DNA of 64,000 nucleotides from Arthrobacter sp. StoSoilB5 (GTDB lineage Bacteria > Actinomycetota > Actinomycetes > Actinomycetales > Micrococcaceae): positions 4,340,001 through 4,404,000 of the forward strand of contig NZ_AP024646.1 of the NCBI RefSeq assembly GCF_019977235.1, in the 5' to 3' direction. This document shows positions 18,308 through 26,807 of the stretch, one piece after another. The translations under genes were made by a program, and so were the position numbers. The notes beneath the pieces are model-generated. The model did no database searches. It was not told where the DNA came from and saw nothing but the letters and a program-made list of their open reading frames with translations. Numbering within the stretch: position 1 is the first letter of the stretch; each line of letters opens with the position of its first letter.

Positions 18308-19062
18308 CAGATTGGCAACTTCACATCGGTTTGGAACCAGTACTGCAACTCAGTCACCCAGGTTCCCCACACGCCGGTGGCCATCAGGATGCCGAGCAAA
18401 ATCAGGATGCCTCCGCCTATCCGCTGGATCGCCAGGCGGTGCGTGCGGAAGAAGGACATGACGCCCATTCCCCGCCGGACGGCAAGGGCAATCAGGAGGA
18501 ACGGAATACCCAGGCCAAGGCTGTAGACGAAGGCCAAAAGCGCACCCTTGGCCGCCGAGGATCCGCCGGACAGGCTCAGCAACTGTACCGCGGAGTATGT
18601 GGGGCCGATGCACGGGGCCCAGCCCAGCCCGAACGTCAGTCCAAGAAGCGGCGCACCCCACAGCCCGGCGGGCGGCTTGGCATGGATCTTGGCGTCCCGC
18701 TGTAACCAACCAAAGCCACCCATAAAGACGATGCCCATGAGGATTACCAGAATGCCCAGCAGTTGGGTGATCCAAGCATTCTGCGGACCTGTCAGGAGGG
18801 TCCCGAGTTGGCCGAACGCACCACCCAGGAGGACGAAGATCACCGAGAAGCCCAGGACGAACAGCCCAATACCGGCCAGCATGCGGCCCCGCCGCTGCTT
18901 CTGGAGGTCGACGCCGGTCAGGCCGGTCACGTACCCAAGGTAACCGGGGACGAGCGGCAGCACGCACGGCGAAAGGAACGAGACGAGTCCGGCCAGCAGC
19001 GCAACCGGCACGGCAAGCAGCAATGATCCATTCAGGATCGTCTCGGCGAAAGGACTGTTCAT
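18307..19062 (-). CDS. ccdA: Cytochrome c biogenesis protein CcdA
   Basis: CcdA passes electrons across the membrane to extracytoplasmic thioredoxin-like proteins that keep apocytochrome c cysteines reduced. The 251-residue protein has six hydrophobic segments, with redox cysteines in SFLSPCVLPL near the N-terminus and GWAPCIGPT in the middle, both typical of the family. It lies 5 bases downstream of the thioredoxin-like gene. Confidence 0.95.
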   Translation of the reverse strand: MNSPFAETILNGSLLLAVPVALLAGLVSFLSPCVLPLVPGYLGYVTGLTGVDLQKQRRGRMLAGIGLFVLGFSVIFVLLGGAFGQLGTLLTGPQNAWITQLLGILVILMGIVFMGGFGWLQRDAKIHAKPPAGLWGAPLLGLTFGLGWAPCIGPTYSAVQLLSLSGGSSAAKGALLAFVYSLGLGIPFLLIALAVRRGMGVMSFFRTHRLAIQRIGGGILILLGILMATGVWGTWVTELQYWFQTDVKLPI

Positions 19063-19067
19063 CGGTA

Positions 19068-19673
19068 CTACTCAGCTACTGCGGAGGTAATGAGGGCCTT
19101 CAAAGTGCTCTTCTCAATTTCGCCGAGGACACGGGAGGCAACCTTGCCGTCCTTGTCCAGGACCAATGTGGTGGGCACTGCACCCGGAGGCACAATTCCG
19201 GACACGGACAGCAGAACGGCCCCGTCTTTGTCGTTGAAGCTCGGGTAGGTGAGGTTGAAGGTCTTGTCGAAGGCATCCGCGGTGGCTTTCTCATCACGGA
19301 GGTTAACTCCGAAGAATTGAACGCCTTGATCCTTGAAGTCCTGGTGCAGGGCTTCAAGCTGGGGAGCTTCGACGCGGCAGGGGGCACAGGCCGCGAACCA
19401 AAAGTTCAAGACGGTGACCTTGCCCTTGAGGTCTTCGGGGTTGACGGTGGTCCCATTAAAGAGTGTGCCCTTGAGCGCCACGGGGGCAGCACGGTCCGCT
19501 TTGGCGAACTCGGTGACGGACCCGTCCCCGGCCACATAGTTCTTGTTGTCGCCTTTGCGGGCTTGCTCGGCGAGGGAATCCTTCTGGGCGCAGGCCGACA
19601 GGCCCATGGTAAGTCCCGCCAACAGGACGCCACCGGCGGTGAGCACGCCACGGCGTGAAAGGTTGTTATCCAT
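19068..19673 (-). CDS. Thiol:disulfide interchange lipoprotein (ResA/TlpA type)
   Basis: This membrane-anchored thioredoxin-fold protein probably reduces the heme-binding cysteines of apocytochrome c, using electrons from CcdA. The N-terminus has a twin-arginine-like SRRGVL followed by a hydrophobic segment and the lipobox GLSAC. The redox motif is reduced to CAPC in FWFAACAPCR. The start at ATG 19673 lies 4 bases after the phosphatase stop codon and has AGG just upstream; an in-frame ATG at 19748 would lie inside the phosphatase gene. Confidence 0.92.
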   Translation of the reverse strand: MDNNLSRRGVLTAGGVLLAGLTMGLSACAQKDSLAEQARKGDNKNYVAGDGSVTEFAKADRAAPVALKGTLFNGTTVNPEDLKGKVTVLNFWFAACAPCRVEAPQLEALHQDFKDQGVQFFGVNLRDEKATADAFDKTFNLTYPSFNDKDGAVLLSVSGIVPPGAVPTTLVLDKDGKVASRVLGEIEKSTLKALITSAVAE

Positions 19674-19677
19674 CTGC

Positions 19678-20343
19678 CTAAGCCCCCGGAGTGCTGGCGG
19701 CACCGGGAAGGAGCACGGCAGCCGGCTCGCTGTACTCCACCCGCACAATTTTGCCGTCGTCGTCGAGGACCAGGGATGTCAAGGAGGTCAAGGTGCACTC
19801 GCGCTTGCGCGGATCGTGCGCCAGCCGGCGTCCCTCGGCGGACAGGCGGGTGGCCCAGATGGGCAGTTGGTGGCTGACGAGGATGGCCTCAGCGCCGTCA
19901 CCACCCAGTTCGATCGCCTTGATCCGGGCGTCTTCGACGGCAGCCAGGACCCGCGCGGCTTGCTCTGTGTAAGCTTCGCCCCACGACGGACGCATGGGGT
20001 TCCGGAAATAGAACCAGTGCTTGGGCTTCAAAAATTCGCTACGCGTGGGGTGGAGTCCTTCGAAGTGGTTCTCCGCTTCGATGATCCTCGGGTCCGTATG
20101 GATGTCGAGATGGAGTGCCGCGGCAGTTGGCATCGCCGTTTCCTGGGCGCGCGTGAGCGGCGAGGCGACCAAGTGGACAATCTTGGCACCCTCGCTGGCG
20201 CGGACGGCGAAGTGCTCGGCCAGCATGCGGGCCATCTCCCGGCCCCGCTCGGAGAGATGGAATTCAGGCAGCCGGCCGTACAGGACGCCATCGGGATTAT
20301 GGACCTCGCCATGGCGAAGCAGATGGACAGTTGCTTGGGGCAT
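19678..20343 (-). CDS. Histidine phosphatase family protein
   Basis: A 221-residue member of the phosphoglycerate mutase-like histidine phosphatases. The catalytic signature LLRHGEVHNP is at residue 8, a second arginine lies in SPLTRAQET, and the second catalytic histidine lies in LVSHQLPI. The substrate is unknown. The gene heads the cytochrome c maturation operon, the same order as Rv0525-Rv0529 in Mycobacterium tuberculosis, so the linkage is conserved in actinobacteria. Confidence 0.9.
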   Translation of the reverse strand: MPQATVHLLRHGEVHNPDGVLYGRLPEFHLSERGREMARMLAEHFAVRASEGAKIVHLVASPLTRAQETAMPTAAALHLDIHTDPRIIEAENHFEGLHPTRSEFLKPKHWFYFRNPMRPSWGEAYTEQAARVLAAVEDARIKAIELGGDGAEAILVSHQLPIWATRLSAEGRRLAHDPRKRECTLTSLTSLVLDDDGKIVRVEYSEPAAVLLPGAASTPGA

Positions 20344-20441
20344 GTTTACCAGTTTCTCAAAGAAGCGGAGCGATCCGAAATCTTCTACCGCTAGTAGAAC
20401 TCAAAGTTTTCTCGAAATGTTCCGCAGAGTTGGAATAAAAG

Positions 20442-20503
20442 ATGCATATGCATGTTTATACTAGACACGAAGCTCGGTTGACGCTTCAAGTAAACGCATC
20501 AAC
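20442..20503. promoter_or_regulatory. Palindromes upstream of yceI, probable promoter/operator
   Basis: A perfect 12-bp palindrome ATGCATATGCAT (20442-20453) overlaps the approach to a TATACT -10-like hexamer at 20457-20462. A second imperfect inverted repeat follows, GTTGACGC (20477-20484) and GCATCAAC (20496-20503). Both lie in the leader of the yceI gene. They could be operators of a MarR- or TetR-type repressor; the regulator is not in the window. Confidence 0.4.
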
Positions 20504-20555
20504 GAATCGACCGGGCAAGCCAGCGGTACCTTCCACTACATACAGGAGCAATATC

Positions 20556-21110
20556 ATGATGACCCTTCCCGCCAACGTCACCACCGGCATCTGGACCCTC
20601 GACGCCTCCCACAGCGAGATCGGCTTCACCGTCCGCCACGCAGGTATCAGCAAGGTCCGCGGCGTCTTCAAGGATGCCGAAGCCACCCTCGAAGTCGGCG
20701 AGACGCTCACGGACTCCAAAGTCAACGCAACCATCCGGACCGCGAGCTTTGACTCCGGCGACGTCAACCGCGATGGCCACGTCAAGGGCGAGGACTTCTT
20801 CGACGTGGAGAAGTACCCGGAGATCACGTTCGTCTCCCGCCACGTCAAGTCCAACGGCGACGGCTTCGATCTTGTGGGCGATCTCACCATCAAGGGAGTG
20901 ACCAAGGAAGTTTCCATCGAAACCGAGTTCAACGGCGTCGCAGTGGATCCCTTCGGCAACACCCGTGCAGGCGTCTCCGGCGAAACCACCATCAGCCGCA
21001 AGGACTTCGGCCTCACCTGGAACGCAGTTCTGGAAGCCGGTGGCGTCCTGGTCAGCGACAAGGTTGTCATCAACCTCGAACTCGCTTTCATCGCACCGGC
21101 AGCTGCCTAA
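20556..21110 (+). CDS. YceI family protein
   Basis: A 184-residue lipocalin-like protein of the YceI family, which binds isoprenoid-type lipids in characterised members. The N-terminal WTLDASHSEIGFTVRHAG and the central GDVNRDGHVKGEDFFDVEKYPEITF are diagnostic. There is no signal peptide, so it is cytoplasmic. The start at ATG 20556 has AGGAG 7 bases upstream; a second ATG follows at once. Its transcription unit ends at the strong hairpin at 21142-21182. Confidence 0.92.
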   Translation: MMTLPANVTTGIWTLDASHSEIGFTVRHAGISKVRGVFKDAEATLEVGETLTDSKVNATIRTASFDSGDVNRDGHVKGEDFFDVEKYPEITFVSRHVKSNGDGFDLVGDLTIKGVTKEVSIETEFNGVAVDPFGNTRAGVSGETTISRKDFGLTWNAVLEAGGVLVSDKVVINLELAFIAPAAA

Positions 21111-21141
21111 CTCCAAGGCAGTTAATACCGCGGTCCCGAGC

Positions 21142-21182
21142 AAACGGCGCCCCACCACAGTTCCACTGTGGGGGCGCCGTTT
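21142..21182 (+). terminator. Rho-independent-like terminator after yceI
   Basis: A long GC-rich hairpin starts AAACGGCGCCCC and closes with GGGGCGCCGTTT, with an inner ACAGT/ACTGT extension and a 3-base loop. There is no long T run, as is common in high-GC actinobacteria. Confidence 0.8.
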
Positions 21183-21291
21183 CGCATACTCAGAAGTCAC
21201 CCTGCGATTATTCGGCAAACACCCTGTAGTTCGCTGCGAAGTAGCTCCGAATTTCCTATGCATCCTTCAACCTGCGGTCTAAAGTGATGCC

Positions 21292-22008
21292 ATGAGTAAC
21301 CCAGATGAAGCACCAGAGCCTCAGCAGCCCGGCGCTCAGCCTCAGCAGCCCGGCAACGTTCCTCCTGCGGGTTACCAACCGCCGCAGGGCTACCAACCAC
21401 CCCAGGGCTACCAGCCGCCGTCGCAACCCGGCCAATATTCGCAGCCCGGCCAGTATTCGCAACCTGGACCAGGTCAGCAAGGCCAGCCGACGCAACCCGG
21501 GCAACCGGGTGGTTTCCGATTCGAAATGCCCACCGACGGGCCCCGCAACTTCAATGACGTCCTACCGCAAGGTGGTTTCTCGGGTCTCTTCAAGACCATG
21601 GGCCTGCCCACCGAACTCAAAGTGTCCTACTTTATTTGGGTCATCTCGGGGCTCCTTGGGCTCCTCTTTGGCCTCATTGGGCTCTTCGCCATCATCGCGG
21701 CGTTCGCTTTCATGCCGGGCGTCGCCGCACTCCTCCTGGTTCTCTTGATCATCAGCCTGGCTGTCGCGGCCGCCCAGATAGTACTCGCCATGAAAATGAA
21801 GGAAGGCAAGGAATGGGCACGGCTGGCCCTCACCATCCTTGCCGCCGTTTCGCTCTTGCTCGCTATCTTTGGCTCCATCAACGCCGGTGGACCCGGTACA
21901 GGCCTGGGTAGCAACTGGTTTGGCTTCTTCGTCAGCGCAGTGGCCGTTGTCATGATGTGGTTGCCGAACTCGCAGCTGTGGTTCAAGGCAGTAAAAGGCG
22001 CCGCCTAA
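21292..22008 (+). CDS. Membrane protein with Pro/Gln/Tyr-rich N-terminal tail
   Basis: A 238-residue protein with an N-terminal disordered tail of about 75 residues, made of repeats such as GYQPPQ and GQYSQP, followed by four hydrophobic segments (about residues 110-225). The charged loop KMKEGKEWAR between segments is shared with the next gene (KGKNWAR), so the two are paralogues. Function is unknown. Such proline-rich tails often bind cytoplasmic partners. Confidence 0.75.
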   Translation: MSNPDEAPEPQQPGAQPQQPGNVPPAGYQPPQGYQPPQGYQPPSQPGQYSQPGQYSQPGPGQQGQPTQPGQPGGFRFEMPTDGPRNFNDVLPQGGFSGLFKTMGLPTELKVSYFIWVISGLLGLLFGLIGLFAIIAAFAFMPGVAALLLVLLIISLAVAAAQIVLAMKMKEGKEWARLALTILAAVSLLLAIFGSINAGGPGTGLGSNWFGFFVSAVAVVMMWLPNSQLWFKAVKGAA

Positions 22009-22062
22009 CCGGGCATAAGTACCGCCGTCGGCCTCGCATCGAGCACGACCCGGCAGGCGCGC

Positions 22063-22097
22063 AAGGCCGTGGTGGTCCGATGGACCACCACGGCCTT
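22063..22097 (+). terminator. Perfect 16-bp hairpin terminator
   Basis: AAGGCCGTGGTGGTCC (22063-22078) is followed by a 3-base loop and its perfect inverted copy (22082-22097). It lies between the two paralogous membrane protein genes and separates their transcription. Confidence 0.8.
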
Positions 22098-22271
22098 CAT
22101 CATGAAGGCGTACGCCATCGTGATGATTTCATCGGAAGCAGGAAATTCCTGCGTGTGATCATCCGCAGCACCAGACCGCGGAGGTACGGTGGAAGCAGAA
22201 CCAGGCTGGGGGCAGGGTCTTTTTGCTGATCCCGGCAGCCGTACCAGCAGTCGAACAAGCAAAGGAATGCC

Positions 22272-23156
22272 ATGAGCAACCCTCCATACCCGCCCTCCAA
22301 CCCGGCGGACGCCAACAAGGGCGACGCCAACTCGGGCGATGCCAACAAGGCCAACACCGGTGACGCCAACAAGCCTGAACAGCCCGGCCAGCCTTCAGCT
22401 CCCCAGTACGGCCAGCAGGCACCCCAATATGGTCAGCAGAGTCCCCAGTACGGCCAGCAGGCACCGCAATATGGCCAGCAGCCGAGCGCTCCGCAGTACG
22501 GCCAGCAATCCCCGGCGGCACCCCAATATGGTCAGCCCTCGGCACCCCAATACGGTCAGCAGAGTCCCCAGTACGGCCAGCAGGCACCGCAATATGGGCA
22601 GCCTTCTCCCTACGGTCAGCAGGCTCCGCAGTACGGCCAGGACACCAACTGGCCCAGCCAGCAGCCCGGACCCGCGACGGTGCCGCAGTTGGTCAACATC
22701 TCCTTCTGGATGATCATCGCAGCGGGAATCCTGTCCGCCATCAGCTCGCTGATCCTGGCCACCACGGGCTCAGATGCCTTCATCAACTCGATGATCCAGC
22801 AGGCTGCGCAGCAGGGCACTGAATTCCCCGAGGGCTCCCTGGAGGGCATGCGCGGCGGCATTGTTGTTGCCGCAGTCATCGGCGCCATCGTGTCCTTGGG
22901 CCTCTACGCACTGGTTGCGTTCCCGGTCCGCAAGGGCAAGAACTGGGCCAGGATCCTCGGGACCGTCTTCGCCGCTATCTCGGTTCTGGGCCTCGCCGGA
23001 TTGTTCCAGTTCGGCGCCACGTACGGCATCCTGCAGCTCTTGGTGATCCTGCTGGGAGTTGCCGCGATCGTCCTGCTGTACCTGCCGGCGTCGGCTCCGT
23101 ACTTCCGCAAGCCGCAGCCGTTCGGTAACCCTTACCAGAACCCTTACGGCCGCTAA
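22272..23156 (+). CDS. Membrane protein with PQYGQQ-repeat tail
   Basis: A 294-residue protein whose first 130 residues are low complexity: a D/A/N-rich start (NKGDANSGDANK) and then many copies of QYGQQ(A/S)P. The C-terminal half has four hydrophobic segments with the loop RKGKNWARILG. It is a diverged paralogue of the gene at 21292. The tail is encoded by imperfect DNA repeats between about 22400 and 22645 and is likely to vary in length between strains. Function is unknown. Confidence 0.75.
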   Translation: MSNPPYPPSNPADANKGDANSGDANKANTGDANKPEQPGQPSAPQYGQQAPQYGQQSPQYGQQAPQYGQQPSAPQYGQQSPAAPQYGQPSAPQYGQQSPQYGQQAPQYGQPSPYGQQAPQYGQDTNWPSQQPGPATVPQLVNISFWMIIAAGILSAISSLILATTGSDAFINSMIQQAAQQGTEFPEGSLEGMRGGIVVAAVIGAIVSLGLYALVAFPVRKGKNWARILGTVFAAISVLGLAGLFQFGATYGILQLLVILLGVAAIVLLYLPASAPYFRKPQPFGNPYQNPYGR

Positions 23157-23198
23157 ACCGCGGAAGTTCGTTCCACAGCGGGCGCGGACCCGGAAAGG

Positions 23199-23906
23199 CT
23201 AGACAGCCTGACCCGGTGTCTGCGCCCGTTGTGCGTGGTAGGCAAGGATCTGCAGCTCGGTAGCCATGTCCACCTTCCGAAGGTTGACGTGCGGGGGAAC
23301 CTGCAGGAGAACCGGAGCAAAGCTCAGGATGCTCCGGATTCCCGCCGCGATGACGCGATCGCAGACTTCCTGTGCCACGGTGGCCGGCAAAGCCAGCACC
23401 ACCATGTTGGTGTGGGTGCGTTCCAGGACGCGTTCCAGTTCGGCCGAATCGCTGACCCGCAACCAACCGACCTCGTTTCCGATCACCATGGGGTCCGCAT
23501 CGAAGATAGCTACGACGTCGAATCCCCGGGACTCGAAGCCGCCATACCGTGCCAAGGCTTTGCCGAGGTTACCGGCACCGACGATCGCGACCTTCCAGTC
23601 GTGCGTCAGGCCAAGTGCGGCTGCGATGTGCCTGCTCAAGTACTGGACTTCATAGCCCACACCGCGGGTCCCGTACGAGCCCACGTAGGAGAGGTCCTTG
23701 CGGAGCGTGGAGGAGCTAACGCCTGAAGCCTCGGCCAACGCGTCTGATGAGACACGTTCCACGCCTTCAGCCAGGAGGGAGTTGAGCGCGCGCAAATAGA
23801 GAGTCATCCGGGCCACGGCCGCGGGCGGGATCTGCTTGGCGGCAGGTTCGTTTTCCCCGCTTGTTGCCCCCGGGGACGGTTCCAGCGCAGTCACGGTTTT
23901 CTCCAT
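23199..23906 (-). CDS. rex: Redox-sensing transcriptional repressor Rex
   Basis: Rex senses the NADH/NAD+ ratio and represses respiratory and fermentative genes when NADH is low. The 235-residue protein has an N-terminal winged helix (about residues 28-85, with SSSTLRKDLSYVGSYGTRGVGY) and a C-terminal Rossmann domain (VAIVGAGNLGKAL near residue 108), with the VLALPAT and FAPVLLQVP segments of the family. No obvious TTGTGAA-type Rex operator was noticed in the window, although cytochrome c maturation genes are close by. Confidence 0.95.
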   Translation of the reverse strand: MEKTVTALEPSPGATSGENEPAAKQIPPAAVARMTLYLRALNSLLAEGVERVSSDALAEASGVSSSTLRKDLSYVGSYGTRGVGYEVQYLSRHIAAALGLTHDWKVAIVGAGNLGKALARYGGFESRGFDVVAIFDADPMVIGNEVGWLRVSDSAELERVLERTHTNMVVLALPATVAQEVCDRVIAAGIRSILSFAPVLLQVPPHVNLRKVDMATELQILAYHAQRAQTPGQAV

Positions 23907-23988
23907 TGCGTCGCTTGTTGTTCCACTCTATGGCCCTTGGCCGGACTCAACAAAAGCCGGTACTTACGGGTTGCAGCGTCCGTAGTCT

Positions 23989-24243
23989 TCAGCCTTCGAT
24001 GACTCTTTTCAAAGTACGGGTCAAGCGCTGCTCGTCGATCTTCCAAAAGTCGCGCTGGACTCCATCGACCAACACCACGGGAATTTCCTCCGCGTACCGC
24101 TCCTGCAGTTCCGCGTCATCATCGATCCCCCGCTCTGTCCATTGGATGCCCAGTGCCGAGGTAACGCGTTCGACGGCGGCACGCGCCTCCGTGCAGAGGT
24201 GGCAGTCAGCTTTGGTGAGGAGAACGACGTCGGGAATAGCCAT
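23989..24243 (-). CDS. Glutaredoxin-like protein
   Basis: An 84-residue thioredoxin-fold protein with the redox motif CHLC at residues 14-17 and the cis-proline region EEIPVVLVDG, as in the DUF836/glutaredoxin family. The start at ATG 24243 is chosen because the upstream extension of the frame runs through the 32-bp repeat array. It lies 82 bases upstream of rex on the same strand and may be co-transcribed with it. The function in redox homeostasis is inferred from the fold. Confidence 0.85.
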   Translation of the reverse strand: MAIPDVVLLTKADCHLCTEARAAVERVTSALGIQWTERGIDDDAELQERYAEEIPVVLVDGVQRDFWKIDEQRLTRTLKRVIEG

Positions 24244-24263
24244 GACACAACGGTAACCGCCCC

Positions 24264-24344
24264 GATCCTCTCTCACATCCCACCCCCAAACCCCCGATCC
24301 TCTCTCACATCCCACCCCCAAACCCCCGATCCTCTCTCACATCC
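24264..24344 (-). repeat. 32-bp tandem repeat array 1 (2.5 copies)
   Basis: Copies start at 24264, 24296 and 24328, spaced by exactly 32 bases; the last is partial. On the minus strand each unit contains the core GGGATGTGAGAGAGGA followed by a G-rich, array-specific part. The core is shared with the arrays at 25222 and 27767. The array fills the space between the glutaredoxin start codon and the HAD gene. Confidence 0.9.
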
Positions 24345-24406
24345 ACACGGCAGCCCTCGTCGTGCGCCCTCAACGCGGGGGCCTGGCGATTGACTAGACT
24401 CAAGGC

Positions 24407-25222
24407 ATGCCCGACGAGAAGAACGCCGCTGTGGTCGCCGACGCCAAGGTGCCACAGCACACCGGCGAAGCCGCTTTCTTCGACGTCGATAACACCCTGA
24501 TGAAGGGCGCCAGCCTCTTCCATGTGGCTCGCAAGATGTACGAACGCAGGGCCTTTACGCTGTCCCAGGCGGCTGGCTTCGCGTGGAAGCAGTTCAAGTT
24601 TGTGATGCGGGGCGAGAACATGGACGACGTCCATGCCGTGCGCGATTCGGCCCTGACCTTGGCTGCCGGGATAACCGTGGAGGACATCAAAGCCCTCGGC
24701 GAAGAAGTTTATGACGAAATGATCGAGTCACGGATCTGGCCCGGAACCAAGGCGCTCGCGGAGCAACACCTTCGTGTCGGCCGGCGTGTATGGCTAGTGA
24801 CAGCCACACCCATTGAGGTTGCCACAGTCATCTCCACAAGGCTCGGCCTGACGGGCGCGCTGGGGACCGTGGGCGAGGTCCATGACGGAATGTATACCGG
24901 CAAGCTGGTGGGTGACATCCTCCACGGGCCGGCCAAGGCCATCGCGGTCCAACTCATTGCTGACCAAGAAGGTTTGGACCTGGAACACTGCTGGGCTTAC
25001 AGCGATTCCGCCAATGACATCCCGCTGCTCACTATGGTGGGTCACCCCGTGGTGATCAACCCCGACTCCAAGCTGCGCCGGCATGCTCGCGACAACAACT
25101 GGCCGGTCTACGATTTCCGGTCCGGTCGCCGTGCAGCGACCCTTGGGCTCAAGGCTGCAACCGTCGGCGGCGCCGTCTACGGACTCTGGCGTGGATTCTC
25201 AAAGTTCCGCGGGCCCCGCTAA
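24407..25222 (+). CDS. HAD-IB family hydrolase (SerB-like)
   Basis: A 271-residue haloacid-dehalogenase superfamily phosphatase of subfamily IB. Motif I is FDVDNTL with the nucleophile D26 and D28, motif II is in VTATPIE, motif III includes the lysine in HGPAKA, and motif IV is SDSANDIPLL. The C-terminus is a weakly hydrophobic stretch. Mycobacterial relatives are called SerB1, but phosphoserine specificity is not proven. The stop codon touches the first unit of repeat array 2. Confidence 0.88.
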   Translation: MPDEKNAAVVADAKVPQHTGEAAFFDVDNTLMKGASLFHVARKMYERRAFTLSQAAGFAWKQFKFVMRGENMDDVHAVRDSALTLAAGITVEDIKALGEEVYDEMIESRIWPGTKALAEQHLRVGRRVWLVTATPIEVATVISTRLGLTGALGTVGEVHDGMYTGKLVGDILHGPAKAIAVQLIADQEGLDLEHCWAYSDSANDIPLLTMVGHPVVINPDSKLRRHARDNNWPVYDFRSGRRAATLGLKAATVGGAVYGLWRGFSKFRGPR

Positions 25223-25367
25223 CCGTTCCTCTCTCACATCCCAACGCGTTTCCACCGTTCCTCTCTCACATCCCAGCGCGTTTCCACCGTTCCTCTCTCA
25301 CATCCCAGCGCGTTTCCACCGTTCCTCTCTCACATCCCAACGCGTTTCCACCGTTCCTCTCTCACAT
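25222..25367 (-). repeat. 32-bp tandem repeat array 2 (4.5 copies)
   Basis: Copies start at 25222, 25254, 25286, 25318 and 25350, spaced by exactly 32 bases; the fifth is partial. On the minus strand the core is GGGATGTGAGAGAGGAA; the rest of the unit contains the 8-bp palindrome AACGCGTT with one variable base beside it. The array begins at the stop codon of the HAD gene. Confidence 0.92.
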
Positions 25368-25416
25368 GCTCCAATAGCACTGGCCTGCCTGTGGATAACT
25401 TCTGCACGCTTTGCGG

Positions 25417-25424
25417 CTTCCAAG
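25417..25424. repeat. Target site duplication, left copy
   Basis: CTTCCAAG directly outside the left end of the IS256-family element is repeated directly outside the right end at 26787-26794. An 8-bp duplication is normal for IS256-family insertions. Confidence 0.9.
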
Positions 25425-26786
25425 GGGAGTGTCCGTTTAACGGTGGATTCGGGTGTTGGTGTTTATGTGATTCTGCCTTCGAACGTGATGGCGAAGGCAT
25501 TCAGTGCCGGTTTCCATCGTGCTATCCATCGTGCTCTGCTCCGGCCGGTGGGGTCCAGTGCCCGGGTGGCCAGGTAGAGGCATTTTAAGGCGGCGGGGAT
25601 GGTGGGGAAATGTCCGCGTGCTCTGACTGCCCGCCGGTATCGTGCGTTCAGGGATTCGATGGCGTTTGTGCTGCAGATGACCTTACGGATCTCCACGTCG
25701 TAGTCCAGGAACGGGATGAACTCGCTCCAGGCGTTCTCCCACAGCCGGATGATGGCCGGATACTGCTTGCCCCATTTACCGGCGAACTCTCCGAGGCGTT
25801 CTTTGGCCGCGGTCTCGGACGGTGCGGTGTATATCGGGCGGAGGTCCCGGGCCATTTCGGTCCAGCACTTCCTTGAGGCGTAACGGAAGGTGTTCCGGAC
25901 CAGATGCACGATGCAGGTCTGGACTACAGCCTGGGGCCAGACGGTATTGATCGCATCCGGCAGGCCTTTGAGCCCGTCGCAAACGGTGATGCACACGTCC
26001 TCCACGCCCCGGTTCTTGATCTCGGTCAGCACCGCGAGCCAGAACTTCGCCCCTTCACCGCCGTCGCCGGCCCACAACCCAAGGACGTCACGTTCACCAT
26101 TGACGGTGACACCAATGGCCACGTAGATGGGCCGGTTGGTGACTTGCCCGTCGCGGACTTTGACGTGGATAGCGTCAATGAACATCGCCGGGAACACCCT
26201 GTCCAGAGGACGGTTCTGCCATTCGGTCATTTCTCCAACGACCTTCTCGGTGATCCTGGAGATGGTGTCCTTGGAAACCCTTGCGCCGAACACGTCAGCG
26301 AAGTGGGCCGCGATTTCCCCGGTCGTGAGTCCTTTAGCGCTCAATGACAGGATGATCTCGTCCACACCGGTCAAACGGCGTTGTCGCTTCTTCACCGTCT
26401 GGGGATCAAACGTGGAACCGGTATCCCGGGGCACGTCGATCTCCACCGGCCCGATCTCCGTCAGCACTGTCTTCGAACGGGTGCCGTTGCGTGAATTCCC
26501 GCTGCCCCGCCCTGCCACTTCGTGCTTGCCGTATCCCAGATGCTCATCCATTTCCGCTTCCAGGGCGGTCTCCAGGACGTTCTTGGTCAGTTTGTTCAAC
26601 AGCCCTCCCGGTCCAACAAGCTCCAACCCCTGTTCCTTGGCCTGAGACAGGAGCTGCTGCGCCAACTCTTGCTGATCCACCTCGGTCGCCATGGGGCCCA
26701 TGATCTCGCTCATGATCAGTCCTCCCCGCCAAGCAACGCTTGGCGTGTCAGGCCAACCCCGGATCCACCGTTGTTCCGACACTCCC
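25425..26786 (-). mobile_element. IS256-family insertion sequence, complete
   Basis: The 1362-bp element has imperfect terminal inverted repeats of about 34 bp. The left end starts GGGAGTGTCCGTTTAACGG and the right end, read inwards, starts GGGAGTGTCGGAACAACGG; both continue with TGGAT and a CGGG-type stretch. It is flanked by an 8-bp direct repeat and holds one intact transposase gene. It is inserted 13 bp (plus the duplication) upstream of the ATG of the DUF559-type gene, so it separates that gene from its native upstream region. Confidence 0.93.
25463..26713 (-). CDS. IS256-family (Mutator-type) transposase
   Basis: This is a 416-residue DDE transposase of the IS256 family, full length for the group. 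Acidic residues occur in the expected contexts: D in FIDAIHVKVRDG, D in CDGLKGLPDAI, and E in STNAIESLNARYRR near the C-terminus. The start at ATG 26713 has a GGGAGGA ribosome binding site 6 bases upstream; the longer frame beyond it lies outside the element and is not coding. Confidence 0.95.
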   Translation of the reverse strand: MSEIMGPMATEVDQQELAQQLLSQAKEQGLELVGPGGLLNKLTKNVLETALEAEMDEHLGYGKHEVAGRGSGNSRNGTRSKTVLTEIGPVEIDVPRDTGSTFDPQTVKKRQRRLTGVDEIILSLSAKGLTTGEIAAHFADVFGARVSKDTISRITEKVVGEMTEWQNRPLDRVFPAMFIDAIHVKVRDGQVTNRPIYVAIGVTVNGERDVLGLWAGDGGEGAKFWLAVLTEIKNRGVEDVCITVCDGLKGLPDAINTVWPQAVVQTCIVHLVRNTFRYASRKCWTEMARDLRPIYTAPSETAAKERLGEFAGKWGKQYPAIIRLWENAWSEFIPFLDYDVEIRKVICSTNAIESLNARYRRAVRARGHFPTIPAALKCLYLATRALDPTGRSRARWIARWKPALNAFAITFEGRIT

Positions 26787-26794
26787 CTTCCAAG
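26787..26794. repeat. Target site duplication, right copy
   Basis: CTTCCAAG is identical to the left copy at 25417-25424 and marks the right junction of the IS256-family element. Confidence 0.9.
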
Positions 26795-26807
26795 AAACAA
26801 TGCGGGT

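Noticed and set aside
23907..23988. A Rex operator in front of rex
   Set aside because: No TTGTGAA-TTCACAA-type palindrome can be seen; weak TTGTT-like matches are not enough.
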